From the NCBI RefSeq assembly GCF_015351475.1, contig NZ_JADKPR010000001.1, positions 124,001-188,000 of the forward strand: 64,000 bases of DNA. The letters run 5' to 3'. Positions 46,732-55,561 of this stretch are shown piece after piece; position 1 is the stretch's first letter; the number at the start of each line of letters is the position of its first letter. This DNA is from Flavobacterium sp. HJJ (lineage in GTDB: Bacteria > Bacteroidota > Bacteroidia > Flavobacteriales > Flavobacteriaceae). A program made the position numbers and the translations under genes. Under the pieces are notes generated by a model. It worked only from the letters and a program-made list of their open reading frames with translations, had not been told where the DNA came from and searched no databases.

Positions 46732-47359
46732 GGAGAAAAAAATCAAAAATCCAGATTGGGGATATTTAAACAGATTCAAAGATGAAAATGCTCAAATTAT
46801 AGCTTTACCTGTCGAAGAAAAAAGAATAGTGTTTTTTGGTGATTCTATTACAGCAGGCTGGTAAATCCATGATCCAGAATTCTTTATCAACAAAAATTAT
46901 ATTAATAGAGGCATAAATGGCCAGACAACGCCACAAATGTTATTGCGTTTTAGACCCGATGTAATCGAACTGAAACCTGAAAAAGTCATTATTTTGGCTG
47001 GTACCAATGATATTGCAGGAAATACTGGCCCGACAACTCTCGAAATTATTTTAGGAAATCTTATATCGATGTGTGAGTTAGCCAAAGCAAATAAGATTGA
47101 ACCTGTTTTATGCTCCCTCCTGCCCGCTTTGGATTATCCTTGGCGAAAAGGAATACAGTCCGCTGAAAAAATCGAAACTCTTAATACAATGATATTTCAA
47201 TATGCGAAAGCTAATACTATTGAATATATTGATTATTATTCGGTTATGGCAGATGAACAAAAAGGGTTACAATCCATTTATTCTAATGATGGAGTTCATC
47301 CAAACAAAAAAGGATATTTTATTATGAAATCTATATTGGAATCTAAAATTTTAATGTGA
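46732..47359 (+). pseudogene. SGNH/GDSL esterase, disrupted by in-frame stop and probable start frameshift
   Basis: In one frame from about 46742 the product reads KNPDWGYLNRFKDEN...VFFGDSITAGW, then TAA at 46862-46864. It continues IHDPEFFINKNYINRGINGQTTPQ...LAGTNDIAGN...SNDGVHPNKKGYF to the stop at 47359. All SGNH blocks are present: Ser in GDSIT, Gly in NRGI, Asn in GTND, and Asp-His in DGVHP. A family member would run straight through the TAA position. The natural ATG at 46732 is one base out of frame, apparently through an extra A in the AAAAA run at 46738-46742. The remaining 140-residue frame from 46937 lacks the nucleophile, so it is not a working esterase. Read-through or a sequencing error is possible. 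Confidence 0.8.
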
Positions 47360-47500
47360 TATAATTTCCAAAAAGAAACGATTCTGTTATATCTCGTAAA
47401 ACGGTGATGCTTCAACCAATTCTTTGAGTAATCGTTGTTATTTTCTCTAAAAAACACCTTACTTTTATGCCTTCATAAATAACAATACAATTTCATAATC

Positions 47501-48292
47501 ATGACCAAAGATCTGATTGTTCAAAATATTAGTGCTTTAAAAAGTAATTTTACTATAAATTACAGCATAAAGACGAAGACTGAAGCCTTTACCGAAAAAT
47601 TATTTTACACCTTATTTGATTCGAATGCGCCATTAAATGAAAGCATTGATGAATTAGAAAAACAATTCAAAGAAATTGCTTCTTTGGCCTGCAAAAAGCC
47701 CCAAGACTGCTGCGACAATGCATGGATCAGTTTTTTAGATAAACTTCCAGTTGTATTAGAAAACCTGAATAAAGACGCCTCTTACATCTTAGAGAATGAC
47801 CCAGCTTCCAATGGAATTGAAGAAATTTATCTTGCCTATCCAGGATTTTATGCCATTGCTATTTATAGATTGAGCCATGAGCTGTACTTGCTTGACTTGA
47901 TGCTTTTTTCAAGATTGATGAGCGAATATGCCCATCGAATTACTGGAACTGATATTCATGCAGGTGCCGACATTGCTTCGCCTTTCTTCATCGATCATGC
48001 CACCGGAATTGTAATTGGTGAAACTGCAGTTATCGAGAAAAATGTAAAAATATATCAGGGAGTTACTTTGGGAGCATTAAGCGTGAGCAAGGAAATGAAA
48101 AATTCCAAAAGACATCCTACTGTAGAAAAAAATGTATGCATTTATGCCAATGCAACTATTTTGGGAGGCAATACCGTTATAGGCAAAAATAGTATCGTTG
48201 GTGGAAATTCATGGGTAACCAAATCAATTCCTCATGATTCAATCGTATTGAACACCACCACAACTGAAGTCAAAATAAAAGAAAAAAAGTAA
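47501..48292 (+). CDS. cysE: serine O-acetyltransferase
   Basis: 263 residues. A helical N-terminal half is followed by a left-handed beta-helix of hexapeptide repeats with the family motif TGTDIHAGADIASPFFIDHATG (part) and GIVIGETAVIEKNVKIYQGV (part). It makes O-acetylserine from serine and acetyl-CoA, the first step of cysteine synthesis. The catalytic His (DHATG) is present. The cysM start codon lies one base after its stop, so the two are co-translated and CysE and CysM probably act in sequence. The next sulfhydrylase, CysK, is upstream at 43779. Confidence 0.93.
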   Translation: MTKDLIVQNISALKSNFTINYSIKTKTEAFTEKLFYTLFDSNAPLNESIDELEKQFKEIASLACKKPQDCCDNAWISFLDKLPVVLENLNKDASYILENDPASNGIEEIYLAYPGFYAIAIYRLSHELYLLDLMLFSRLMSEYAHRITGTDIHAGADIASPFFIDHATGIVIGETAVIEKNVKIYQGVTLGALSVSKEMKNSKRHPTVEKNVCIYANATILGGNTVIGKNSIVGGNSWVTKSIPHDSIVLNTTTTEVKIKEKK

Positions 48293-48293
48293 A

Positions 48294-49181
48294 ATGAATA
48301 CTTATAAATTAACAGAATTAATCGGTAATACTCCATTAGTTGAAACCGTCAATCTGGTAGCAAATAAAAACGTAAAACTGTTATTAAAATTGGAAGGGAA
48401 CAATCCTGGAGGGAGCGTAAAAGACCGCGCTGCCTACAACATGATTGCTTCTGCCATCGAAAGAGGCGAGATCAAAAAAGGCGACAAATTAATTGAAGCA
48501 ACCAGCGGAAATACTGGAATTGCTTTAGCTATGATAGCCCAATTATTTAATATCGAAATCGAGTTGGTATTGCCCGAAGATTCTACTATCGAACGCACAC
48601 AAACCATGCAGGCCTATGGCGCAACAGTTATTCAGACTCCGGCTAGCGAAGGAATCATTGGTTCAAGAGATTATGCCGACAAAAAAGTTGCCGAAGGAGG
48701 CTATGTCATGCTGAATCAGTTTGCCAATGACGACAACTGGAAAGCACACTACAAAACTACCGGACCCGAAATATGGAATGATACAGATGGAACTGTAACA
48801 CATTTTGTATCTGCAATGGGAACTACCGGAACAATTATAGGGACCTCAACTTATCTGAAAGAGAAAAACCCAAATATCCAGATTATTGGAGCACAGCCCA
48901 GCGATGGATCACAAATTCCAGGTATTAGAAAGTGGCCACAGGAATATCTGCCAAAAATTTATGATGGGTCAAAAGTGGATATAACTATTGATATCAGCGA
49001 AGAAGAAGCCCGAATAATGACCAAAAGATTAGCCAGAGAAGAAGGTGTTTTTGCAGGAATGAGCAGCGGTGGTTCTGTTGCTGTGGCCGTAAAAATTGCC
49101 AATCAATTAGAATCTGGAGTTGTAGTTGCCATTATCTGTGATCGTGGCGACCGCTATTTATCTTCCGATTTATTTGACTAA
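48294..49181 (+). CDS. cysM: cysteine synthase B (O-acetylserine sulfhydrylase, CysM type)
   Basis: 295 residues. The PLP lysine is Lys43 in NNPGGSVKDRAAYNM. The substrate loop is [13 protein letters not shown], and the CysM-specific stretch is PSDGSQIPGIRKWPQEYLPK. CysM accepts sulfide and often thiosulfate. It starts one base after cysE and forms an operon with it. It differs clearly from CysK in the 210-230 region, so this is not a recent duplicate. Confidence 0.92.
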   Translation: MNTYKLTELIGNTPLVETVNLVANKNVKLLLKLEGNNPGGSVKDRAAYNMIASAIERGEIKKGDKLIEATSGNTGIALAMIAQLFNIEIELVLPEDSTIERTQTMQAYGATVIQTPASEGIIGSRDYADKKVAEGGYVMLNQFANDDNWKAHYKTTGPEIWNDTDGTVTHFVSAMGTTGTIIGTSTYLKEKNPNIQIIGAQPSDGSQIPGIRKWPQEYLPKIYDGSKVDITIDISEEEARIMTKRLAREEGVFAGMSSGGSVAVAVKIANQLESGVVVAIICDRGDRYLSSDLFD

Positions 49182-49190
49182 AAAAAGTCT

Positions 49191-49286
49191 CTAAGCTTCT
49201 AAGTTACTGAGTTACTAAGACAAAAGCTAAAAAAAACAACATTTAAAAACTCAGAAACTTAGTATCTCAGCAACTTAGAAACTTAT
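49191..49286. repeat. interspersed inverted repeat of CTAAGTT type
   Basis: The 29-base arms at 49191-49219 and 49258-49286 are largely complementary (CTAAGCTTCTAAGTTACTGA against TCAGCAACTTAGAAACTTA-type sequence), with a 38-base loop. It belongs to the same family as 490-595. It occupies the whole gap between cysM and the aldo/keto reductase gene, and could end the cysM transcript. Confidence 0.6.
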
Positions 49287-49291
49287 AAAAT

Positions 49292-50278
49292 ATGAATTAT
49301 CGCAAACTAGGAAAAACCAATTTTAATATTTCAGAAATAGCACTTGGCACATGGCAGGTGGGCGGAAAATGGGGTTCGCCATTTAATGACAAAACCGCCG
49401 ATGAATTAATCAATACCGCAATTGACAAAGGCGTTAATTTTATTGACACTGCCGATGTTTACGAAAACGGCCTGAGTGAAACTGCAGTGGGCAGAGTCGT
49501 TCGCTCCCGCTCTGAACGCATTTATGTGGCTACAAAATGCGGGCGTCATATCAATCCGCATGTAAATGAAGGCTATCAGCCAAAAGTACTGCAGCAATAT
49601 GTGGAAGACAGCTTGAAAAGAATGGGATTGGAAACAATCGATCTTATTCAGCTGCACTGTCCGCCGACACAGGTGTTTTACCGCCCTGAAATCTTTGAAA
49701 TGTTTGACCGTCTGAAAGAGCAGGGAAAAATTCAAAATCTGGGTGTCAGTGTAGAAAAAGTGGAAGAAGCCTTAAAAGCTATCGAATTTTCTAACGTAAC
49801 TACTGTTCAGATTATCTTCAATCTTTTCCGTCAGCGTCCATCGGAATTATTTTTTAAAGAAGCCAAAAGAAAAGATATCGGAATTATTGCAAGAGTACCG
49901 CTTGCGAGTGGTTTATTAACGGGATTATATGATTCTAAAACTTCATTTGGAGAACAGGATCACAGGAATTTTAACCGTGACGGAGCTGCTTTTGACAAAG
50001 GAGAAACGTTCTCAGGAATTAATTATGAATTGGGTTTACAGGCTGTTGATGCTTTAAAAGCTCTTTTTCCAGGGATGTCTAATTTAGCACCTATTGCCCT
50101 GCAATGGATTTTAAGTTTTAACGAAATCAGCTGTATTATTCCGGGCGCATCAAAGGAAAGTCATGTTTTATCTAATCTTTCTGTATATGACATGCCCGAA
50201 CTGACTCCTGAAAAAATCAGTGCGATGAATGCCATTTATGAAAAGTACATCAAACCGCAGGTACATCAGCTTTGGTAA
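49292..50278 (+). CDS. aldo/keto reductase
   Basis: 328 residues with the TIM-barrel AKR signature. It has FIDTADVYENGLSETAVG with the catalytic Asp and Tyr, the active-site Lys in YVATKCGRH, and His in DLIQLHCPP (in order). The C terminus has APIALQWILSFNEISCIIPGAS, the NADP-binding segment. It reduces aldehydes or ketones with NADPH, and the substrate is unknown. It may be co-transcribed with the small membrane-protein gene 12 bases downstream. Confidence 0.9.
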   Translation: MNYRKLGKTNFNISEIALGTWQVGGKWGSPFNDKTADELINTAIDKGVNFIDTADVYENGLSETAVGRVVRSRSERIYVATKCGRHINPHVNEGYQPKVLQQYVEDSLKRMGLETIDLIQLHCPPTQVFYRPEIFEMFDRLKEQGKIQNLGVSVEKVEEALKAIEFSNVTTVQIIFNLFRQRPSELFFKEAKRKDIGIIARVPLASGLLTGLYDSKTSFGEQDHRNFNRDGAAFDKGETFSGINYELGLQAVDALKALFPGMSNLAPIALQWILSFNEISCIIPGASKESHVLSNLSVYDMPELTPEKISAMNAIYEKYIKPQVHQLW

Positions 50279-50290
50279 AAGAAAATGTAA

Positions 50291-50734
50291 ATGTCCAAAA
50301 AATCAAATTTCAAAGAATGGTTTGATCGGTACAAATATTCTGAACTTGCAGCGACAAGCACAGCATTGACTGCTTCTCTGTTTAGTAAAATATTTAATGC
50401 GGTAACAACTGCTTATTTAATTACGTTTGCCGAATATTCTGCGTTTTATAGTGTAATGATTTACAGATTGTATAAAACCAAAATTACCGAAAATAAAGCA
50501 AAAAACAAGAAGATTACTTTCATGGAAATACTGATTCTGATCTGGAATCTGTTTCTGGAATTTGGTTATCCTGCGATTTTGGATTTCTTTTTTATACGGC
50601 CTTTCTGCATGTATTGGATGCCTACAATCACAGGGAATTATTTTACTGGAACTATTTTAGGAAAAATTACAGCAGATTGTATTTTTTATTCTTTAACCAT
50701 CATTAACTATGAATTCATAAAGAGAAAATCATAA
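50291..50734 (+). CDS. integral membrane protein, unknown function
   Basis: 147 residues with hydrophobic stretches around 24-45, 50-65, 80-105 and 115-135, so three to four transmembrane helices. The N terminus is basic and soluble (MSKKSNFKEWFDRYKYSE). I do not recognise the family. It sits 12 bases after the aldo/keto reductase in the same direction and is followed by a terminator, so the two are probably one transcript. Confidence 0.55.
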   Translation: MSKKSNFKEWFDRYKYSELAATSTALTASLFSKIFNAVTTAYLITFAEYSAFYSVMIYRLYKTKITENKAKNKKITFMEILILIWNLFLEFGYPAILDFFFIRPFCMYWMPTITGNYFTGTILGKITADCIFYSLTIINYEFIKRKS

Positions 50735-50749
50735 TTGATTAAAAAAATC

Positions 50750-50785
50750 AACCGCAAAGTTTTCATGAAGCTCTGCTTTGCGGTT
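50750..50785. terminator. bidirectional hairpin terminator
   Basis: AACCGCAAAG at 50750-50759 pairs with CTTTGCGGTT at 50776-50785, with A-rich and T-rich flanks. It lies between convergent genes. Confidence 0.75.
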
Positions 50786-50813
50786 AATTTCTTGATAGAA
50801 TCTTGGTTTACTT

Positions 50814-51224
50814 TTAAAGCAAAGTTGCTGTTGTACTGATTTCAGTATTGAATAATTTTGAAATCGGGCAGTTTTTCTCAGCTTTTGTAACTAATTCCTG
50901 AAACGTTTCATTTGAGATTCCTTCAATTTTAGCATTAACTGTTAAATGCGAACTGTTAATTGTTCCTTCTACTAAACTAATATCGCATTTGGTTTCTATG
51001 CTTTCAATAACTGCGCTTGTTTCTCCTATAAAAGCAGTCAGCTGCATAGTAAAACAACCTGCATGTGCAGCTGCTGCAAGTTCTTCGGGATTGGTTCCTA
51101 CTCCTTCTTCAAATCGGGATTTGAATGAATATTGCGTATTATTTAAGGTCGTACTTTGTGTTGTTAATTTTCCAGCTCCTTCTTTCAGGGAACCAGTCCA
51201 GACTGCGGTCGCATTTCTTTTCAT
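50814..51224 (-). CDS. OsmC-family organic hydroperoxide reductase
   Basis: 136 residues, the normal OsmC length. The two redox cysteines are Cys57 in AAHAGCFTMQL and Cys119 in AEKNCPISKLF. The N-terminal strand is NATAVWTGSLKEGAGKLTT (OsmC style). It reduces organic hydroperoxides and is often induced by osmotic or oxidative stress. A reverse-strand TAATTTTG box lies at 51250-51257, 26 bases upstream, without a clear -33 partner. A second, partial OsmC-family gene ends the window at 63710. Confidence 0.9.
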   Translation of the reverse strand: MKRNATAVWTGSLKEGAGKLTTQSTTLNNTQYSFKSRFEEGVGTNPEELAAAAHAGCFTMQLTAFIGETSAVIESIETKCDISLVEGTINSSHLTVNAKIEGISNETFQELVTKAEKNCPISKLFNTEISTTATLL

Positions 51225-51434
51225 AATTGTTGTTTTTATTGATAATAATCAAAATTAAGTTTTTTACTAACAAAAAATGTAAGAAATAAATTTATTTAAC
51301 TAAAAAATAATACTTATTGAAAAAGATTTAACAATGCTAATTTAAAAAATTGTAACTTGTAAAGCAGTTGTTTACAAAAAAAAGCAATTTATTCTGTAAA
51401 CAGCAATTTCTAATAGCTTATCAAACATCCTCCA

Positions 51435-52010
51435 ATGAAAACGCTAAATATTTTTATAGCTTTCTTTTGTCTTACTATAATAAGCTGTAGTTCTTCTGAC
51501 AATGAAGAACAGGATCCGGAAACTGCAGAACCTTTTGTAAGAGAAAATCAATTGCAGTTTTATTTTAGCAGTCCAGCAAATGCCGATTTACTTAACCTAA
51601 ATAACAACATCATTGTGCCAATTGCCTACGAAGGAAAATATAATCCTTCAACTCTTCCGCCAAAGAACAATTCAAAAAAATATGTCTATCAGGGAGGAAC
51701 AATTGAATATGACGCTGCTATTGATAAATACTACTGGAATACTGGTATTACTGGTAAAAAAGGCATTAAGAAAAATACCATTTTTGTACGGATTACAGAA
51801 ACTGATACCGATACTCTGGATGTTAATTTTAAATTTACAAAAGGAGAAGGTTCTGGTGCCGATAAATTTTATGCTTATATAGAAAAACTGTATTACAATG
51901 ACATCTTGATACATGAAGAAAACTCAAATAAAAAGATTCAGATTGATCCAGTCAAGAGAATTTTTATTCAAAAGAATGGAAAAAAAACACTAATCTCTTT
52001 TATGAATTAG
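51435..52010 (+). CDS. putative lipoprotein, unknown function
   Basis: 191 residues. The lipoprotein signal MKTLNIFIAFFCLTIISC has Cys18 as the lipid site. An acidic run SSSDNEEQDPE follows and resembles the flavobacterial surface-export signal. The mature part is beta-rich with no motif I recognise (EYDAAIDKYYWNTGITGKKG is typical of its composition). It is a single gene. The upstream gap has a GTTTACA/TGTAAAC dyad at 51370-51401 of unknown meaning. Confidence 0.55.
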   Translation: MKTLNIFIAFFCLTIISCSSSDNEEQDPETAEPFVRENQLQFYFSSPANADLLNLNNNIIVPIAYEGKYNPSTLPPKNNSKKYVYQGGTIEYDAAIDKYYWNTGITGKKGIKKNTIFVRITETDTDTLDVNFKFTKGEGSGADKFYAYIEKLYYNDILIHEENSNKKIQIDPVKRIFIQKNGKKTLISFMN

Positions 52011-52040
52011 TCTCATCTTCAAATCCATTTACAAATCCTC

Positions 52041-52106
52041 TGCGCCCGATTACTTCGTCAGTTCGCTTCGCTCGTGTGCAGCGGAAAGCGGGATAAGGCC
52101 CTAACA
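52041..52106. repeat. interspersed repeat with GCTTCGCTCG and AGCGGGAT words
   Basis: The stretch CGCTTCGCTCGTGTGC followed by GCGGAAAGCGGGAT is GC-rich against its AT-rich surroundings. It contains the reverse complement of the ATCCCGCTTTCCG core also present near 17272, with one base different. It is probably a truncated copy of the same dispersed unit. Confidence 0.4.
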
Positions 52107-52164
52107 GTACAATTATTTTTATACTTTAATTATAAATATTTCGTTTCAATAAAAAACTTGAATC

Positions 52165-52629
52165 ATGAAAAAAATATTTATACTAATTTGCATTTTAGTA
52201 CTTTACAGCTGTAAAACCAAAAAAGTAGATGGTAAATTAATTGGCAAAAGTGTTTCTGTTAATGAAATGACTTCTGAAGAAGCGATTCAAAAAAACAAAG
52301 CATACGAACTAGGTAAAAGAGTCTTAATGACCTGTAATACTTCGAAATTTAAACCTTTCTCAAAAAGTGAAGCTACAGATAAAGTAATTGCCAACTCAAC
52401 TGAAAAAAAAGTCAAAGAAATTGGTGCAAAATACAGCCTGAAATATGGTTATTTTAAAGATCTTGATTTTATAGAAATGGTTCCAAACAAGACCGACAAT
52501 ACTAACATTTATAGATTCAAAGCCCTTTTTGATTATGCAAAAGCAAATAAAGAGCTTAGAGTGACGATGAACTCAGAAAATAAAATTTCGGCAGTTACCA
52601 CCAAAGACTGGAATGATGATTTTCAATAA
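52165..52629 (+). CDS. small lipoprotein, unknown function
   Basis: 154 residues. The lipoprotein signal is MKKIFILICILVLYSC, with Cys16, then KTKKVDGK. The remainder is soluble and charged with no motif I recognise (KAYELGKRVLMTCNTSKFKP is typical). It lies 80 bases before rlmD in the same direction. The function is unknown. Confidence 0.55.
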   Translation: MKKIFILICILVLYSCKTKKVDGKLIGKSVSVNEMTSEEAIQKNKAYELGKRVLMTCNTSKFKPFSKSEATDKVIANSTEKKVKEIGAKYSLKYGYFKDLDFIEMVPNKTDNTNIYRFKALFDYAKANKELRVTMNSENKISAVTTKDWNDDFQ

Positions 52630-52697
52630 AGACTCCTCTTGCTTTTATTTTTAGCAAAAAAAATTAAAATTAAAATCTAAAAATAAATCCAAAGCCT

Positions 52698-52705
52698 TAT
52701 TTTTG
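52698..52705 (+). promoter_or_regulatory. -7 box immediately before rlmD
   Basis: TATTTTTG matches TAnnTTTG and ends only 4 bases before the ATG at 52710. Transcription from it would start at or just after the start codon. No -33 box is clear. Confidence 0.3.
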
Positions 52706-52709
52706 CGCC

Positions 52710-54122
52710 ATGGCAAAGAAAAATACAGACAAGGTTGTCTTTCATCAAATAAAAGTCCTTGATGCTGGTGCAAAAGGCGTTTCGGTTGCAAAAGCTCCCG
52801 ATGGTAAAGTTGTTTTTATTCCAAATGTAGTTCCCGGCGATGTTGTTGATGTTCAGACTTTCAAGAAACGCAAAGCGTATTATGAGGGAAAGGCAGTTCA
52901 TTTTCATGAGTTTTCAGAACATCGAGTAGATCCAATCTGCGAACACTTTGGTGTCTGCGGCGGATGCAAATGGCAGAATATGAATTACGGCCAGCAGCTT
53001 TTCTTTAAACAAAATGAGGTGAAAAATCATCTGCAGCGCATTGGCAAAATTGAACTTCCTGAATTTGAATCAATTCTGGGTTCTGAAAAAAAGTTTTTTT
53101 ACAGAAATAAAATGGAATTTTCGTTTTCAAACAGCCGCTGGCTAACCGAAGCTGAAATTGGAAGCGAAGAAGATTTAGGAAATAGAAATGCACTTGGTTT
53201 CCATATTCCAAAAATGTGGGACAAAATTCTGGACATCAACAAATGTCACTTACAGGAAGATCCATCGAATGCCATCCGAAATGAAGTCCGCTCTTTTGCA
53301 AATGCAAACGGTTTGACTTTCTTTAATCCCAGAGCACACGAAGGTTTATTGAGAACGCTGATGCTAAGAACAGCTTCGACTGGAGAAATCATGGTTTTGA
53401 TTCAGTTTTTTGAAAACGATAAAAAGAACCGTGAATTGATTCTGGATCACCTTTACGAAAAATTCCCGCAGATTACTTCCCTTCAATATGTAGTTAACAA
53501 TAAAGCAAATGACACTTTATACGATACTGATATTAAATTATACAAAGGAAGAGATTACATCCTTGAGGAAATGGAAGGATTAAAATTTAGTATTAATGCT
53601 AAATCTTTCTACCAGACCAATTCGGATCAAGCATACGAATTATACAAAATTACCAGAGATTTTGCCGGTTTAACCGGAAATGAAACTGTTTATGATTTAT
53701 ATACCGGGACAGGAACAATTGCTCAGTTTGTATCCAAAAAAGCAAAAAAAGTGATTGGTGTCGAAAGTGTACCAGACGCTATTAAAGATGCCAAAGCCAA
53801 TGCCGAACGCAATAGCATTGACAACTGCCAGTTCTTTGTCGGGGATATGAAAGTTGTTTTTAATGATGCTTTTATCGCACAGCACGGACACCCGGATGTC
53901 ATTATCACTGACCCGCCTCGTGACGGAATGCACAAAGATGTTGTAGAACAGATTATGAAAATCGGACCTCAAAAAGTAGTTTATGTGAGCTGTAACTCGG
54001 CAACACAGGCACGAGATTTAGCTTTGATGGACGAAAAATACAAGGTAACAAGAGTTCGCCCAGTTGATATGTTTCCGCAGACACATCACGTTGAAAATGT
54101 TGTACTTTTGGAAAGACGATAA
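52710..54122 (+). CDS. rlmD: 23S rRNA (uracil-C5)-methyltransferase RlmD
   Basis: 470 residues. A TRAM RNA-binding domain (about 10-65) is followed by the iron-sulphur cysteines Cys77, Cys83 and Cys86 (CEHFGVCGGCKW) and Cys179. This is the four-Cys 4Fe-4S pattern of RlmD (E. coli RumA). The SAM motif is VYDLYTGTGTIAQFV. DPPRDGMH and the catalytic YVSCNSATQARDL follow. It makes m5U1939 in 23S rRNA. It forms a probable operon with the DUF6452 and DUF6048 genes just downstream (12-base gap, then overlap). Confidence 0.92.
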   Translation: MAKKNTDKVVFHQIKVLDAGAKGVSVAKAPDGKVVFIPNVVPGDVVDVQTFKKRKAYYEGKAVHFHEFSEHRVDPICEHFGVCGGCKWQNMNYGQQLFFKQNEVKNHLQRIGKIELPEFESILGSEKKFFYRNKMEFSFSNSRWLTEAEIGSEEDLGNRNALGFHIPKMWDKILDINKCHLQEDPSNAIRNEVRSFANANGLTFFNPRAHEGLLRTLMLRTASTGEIMVLIQFFENDKKNRELILDHLYEKFPQITSLQYVVNNKANDTLYDTDIKLYKGRDYILEEMEGLKFSINAKSFYQTNSDQAYELYKITRDFAGLTGNETVYDLYTGTGTIAQFVSKKAKKVIGVESVPDAIKDAKANAERNSIDNCQFFVGDMKVVFNDAFIAQHGHPDVIITDPPRDGMHKDVVEQIMKIGPQKVVYVSCNSATQARDLALMDEKYKVTRVRPVDMFPQTHHVENVVLLERR

Positions 54123-54134
54123 GCCGCTGCATAA

Positions 54135-54674
54135 ATGAAAAAAATACTTGCTTTTTTAATGATTCTTGGTTTCGCTTCTTCCAGCTGCGAGCCTGATGAT
54201 ATTTGTGATCCAACTACGCCTACTACACCAAGAATGCTGATTCAGTTTTATGATTATAACAATCCTACTGTGTTGAAAAATGTTAATAATCTAAAAGTAA
54301 TTGGCGAAGGTATGACTGAAGGTGTGGTTTTGTCACCATCAGTATCAGGTGATTCAAAATATATAACAAGCGGTAATAATATACTGCTTCCATTAAATAT
54401 AGAAACTGATCTTGTAAAATACAGGTTTATCAGCAATTACGGCAACCGAAATCCGTTACTTGTAAACGAAGATAATTTACAGTTCAAATACTCACGTGAA
54501 AATTTTTACGTTTCAAGAGCCTGCGGATTTAAAACAATATTTAATTTGGACGCAGACAATCCTTTTACATTAACCGATTCTGCAGCTGCGGATCAAATGT
54601 GGATTAAATACATGATAGTAGTGCAAAACAACATAACATACGAAAATGAAACAATCATTAAAATTTTCTTTTAG
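54135..54674 (+). CDS. DUF6452 family lipoprotein
   Basis: 179 residues. The lipoprotein signal is MKKILAFLMILGFASSSC (Cys18), then EPDDICDPTTPTTPRM. The beta-rich body matches what I recall of DUF6452, a Bacteroidota family. Its 3' end overlaps the next gene by 29 bases, so translation is coupled. It lies 12 bases after rlmD. No function is known. Confidence 0.7.
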   Translation: MKKILAFLMILGFASSSCEPDDICDPTTPTTPRMLIQFYDYNNPTVLKNVNNLKVIGEGMTEGVVLSPSVSGDSKYITSGNNILLPLNIETDLVKYRFISNYGNRNPLLVNEDNLQFKYSRENFYVSRACGFKTIFNLDADNPFTLTDSAAADQMWIKYMIVVQNNITYENETIIKIFF

Positions 54675-55476
54675 TTTTTTCTTTTTGTTGTCATTGTTTT
54701 TTGTTCAGGCGCAAGAAAAAAAAACCACCGCATCACCACCTGCAGAAATAATTGTCAAAGGAGCCAACGGTAAAACCGTAACTGAAAAGAATCCGGATAA
54801 TAAACCCAAGCAGCCAATTGATACTATTAAACCAAAAACAGACCGCTATGGTTTGATTCTTGGTGCCGATGTTTTTAAAATTGCGCGGTCCTTTTATGAT
54901 TCAAATTATAAAGGAATAGCATTTGTTGCTGACTATCGTCTGACAAAAAAATATTATGCGTATGGTGAAGTAGGAAGTGAAGATGTTACTGTTGAAGACC
55001 CTTTATTAAACACTACTACTACCGGAGCCTATCTCAAAGCAGGTTTTAACTACAATGCCTATATCAATTGGCTGGACATGGAAAACCTTATCACATTTGG
55101 AGTCCGTGGCGGTTTCAGTGCATTTAATGAGCGTTTAAACAGCTATTCCATTTATAATCCGAATCCTTATTTTGGACAGGATTCAAGTATTGAATTTGGT
55201 AAAACTTATGACGGATTAACAGCAAGCTGGATAGAAGTAGCTGCTGGAATCAATGTAAAAGTTTTCAATAATGTATATGTTGGTTTTGGATTTCAATTAA
55301 AAACATTAATTACGAATTCCCAGCCAAGCGGATTTGAAAGTCTTTATATTCCTGGATTCAACAGAACATATGATGGCAATTTTGGGGCTGGCTTTAATTA
55401 TACCGTTTCTTATTTCATTCCAATTTATAAGAAAAAAGTAGTACCCGCAAAAAAACCTGCACTTAAAAAGAAATAA
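54646..55476 (+). CDS. DUF6048 family exported protein, probable beta-barrel
   Basis: 276 residues. The signal peptide is about 1-23 (ending FVQAQ), followed by a short Pro/Lys-rich linker. The body has regular amphipathic strands (YGLILGADVFKIARSF, YYAYGEVGSED, YVGFGFQLKTLI, NFGAGFNYTVSYFI), which suggest an outer-membrane barrel. A Lys/Ala-rich tail follows. This fits DUF6048. The start overlaps the DUF6452 gene by 29 bases. The pair probably acts together in the envelope. Confidence 0.7.
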   Translation: MKQSLKFSFSFFFLLSLFFVQAQEKKTTASPPAEIIVKGANGKTVTEKNPDNKPKQPIDTIKPKTDRYGLILGADVFKIARSFYDSNYKGIAFVADYRLTKKYYAYGEVGSEDVTVEDPLLNTTTTGAYLKAGFNYNAYINWLDMENLITFGVRGGFSAFNERLNSYSIYNPNPYFGQDSSIEFGKTYDGLTASWIEVAAGINVKVFNNVYVGFGFQLKTLITNSQPSGFESLYIPGFNRTYDGNFGAGFNYTVSYFIPIYKKKVVPAKKPALKKK

Positions 55477-55494
55477 TCCTAAAATAGAATCCAT

Positions 55495-55549
55495 AAAAAG
55501 GAGCAAAATTGAATCCGTATATTTTCAATCTTGCTCTTTTTGTTTTTTT
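55495..55549 (+). terminator. hairpin terminator
   Basis: AAAAAGGAGCAAAATTGAA pairs with TTCAATCTTGCTCTTTTT (two mismatches), followed by T-rich sequence, after the DUF6048 gene and before the reverse-strand gene ending at 55562. Confidence 0.75.
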
Positions 55550-55561
55550 TGTCTAACTAAA

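Noticed and set aside
46937..47359. Complete 140-residue esterase gene
   Set aside because: It lacks the nucleophile block GDSIT, which lies in the same frame upstream of a stop codon. It is the distal part of a pseudogene.
43779..49181. Prophage or genomic island carrying the cys genes
   Set aside because: No integrase, tRNA flank or composition change is seen. The genes look like ordinary chromosomal genes with their own promoters.
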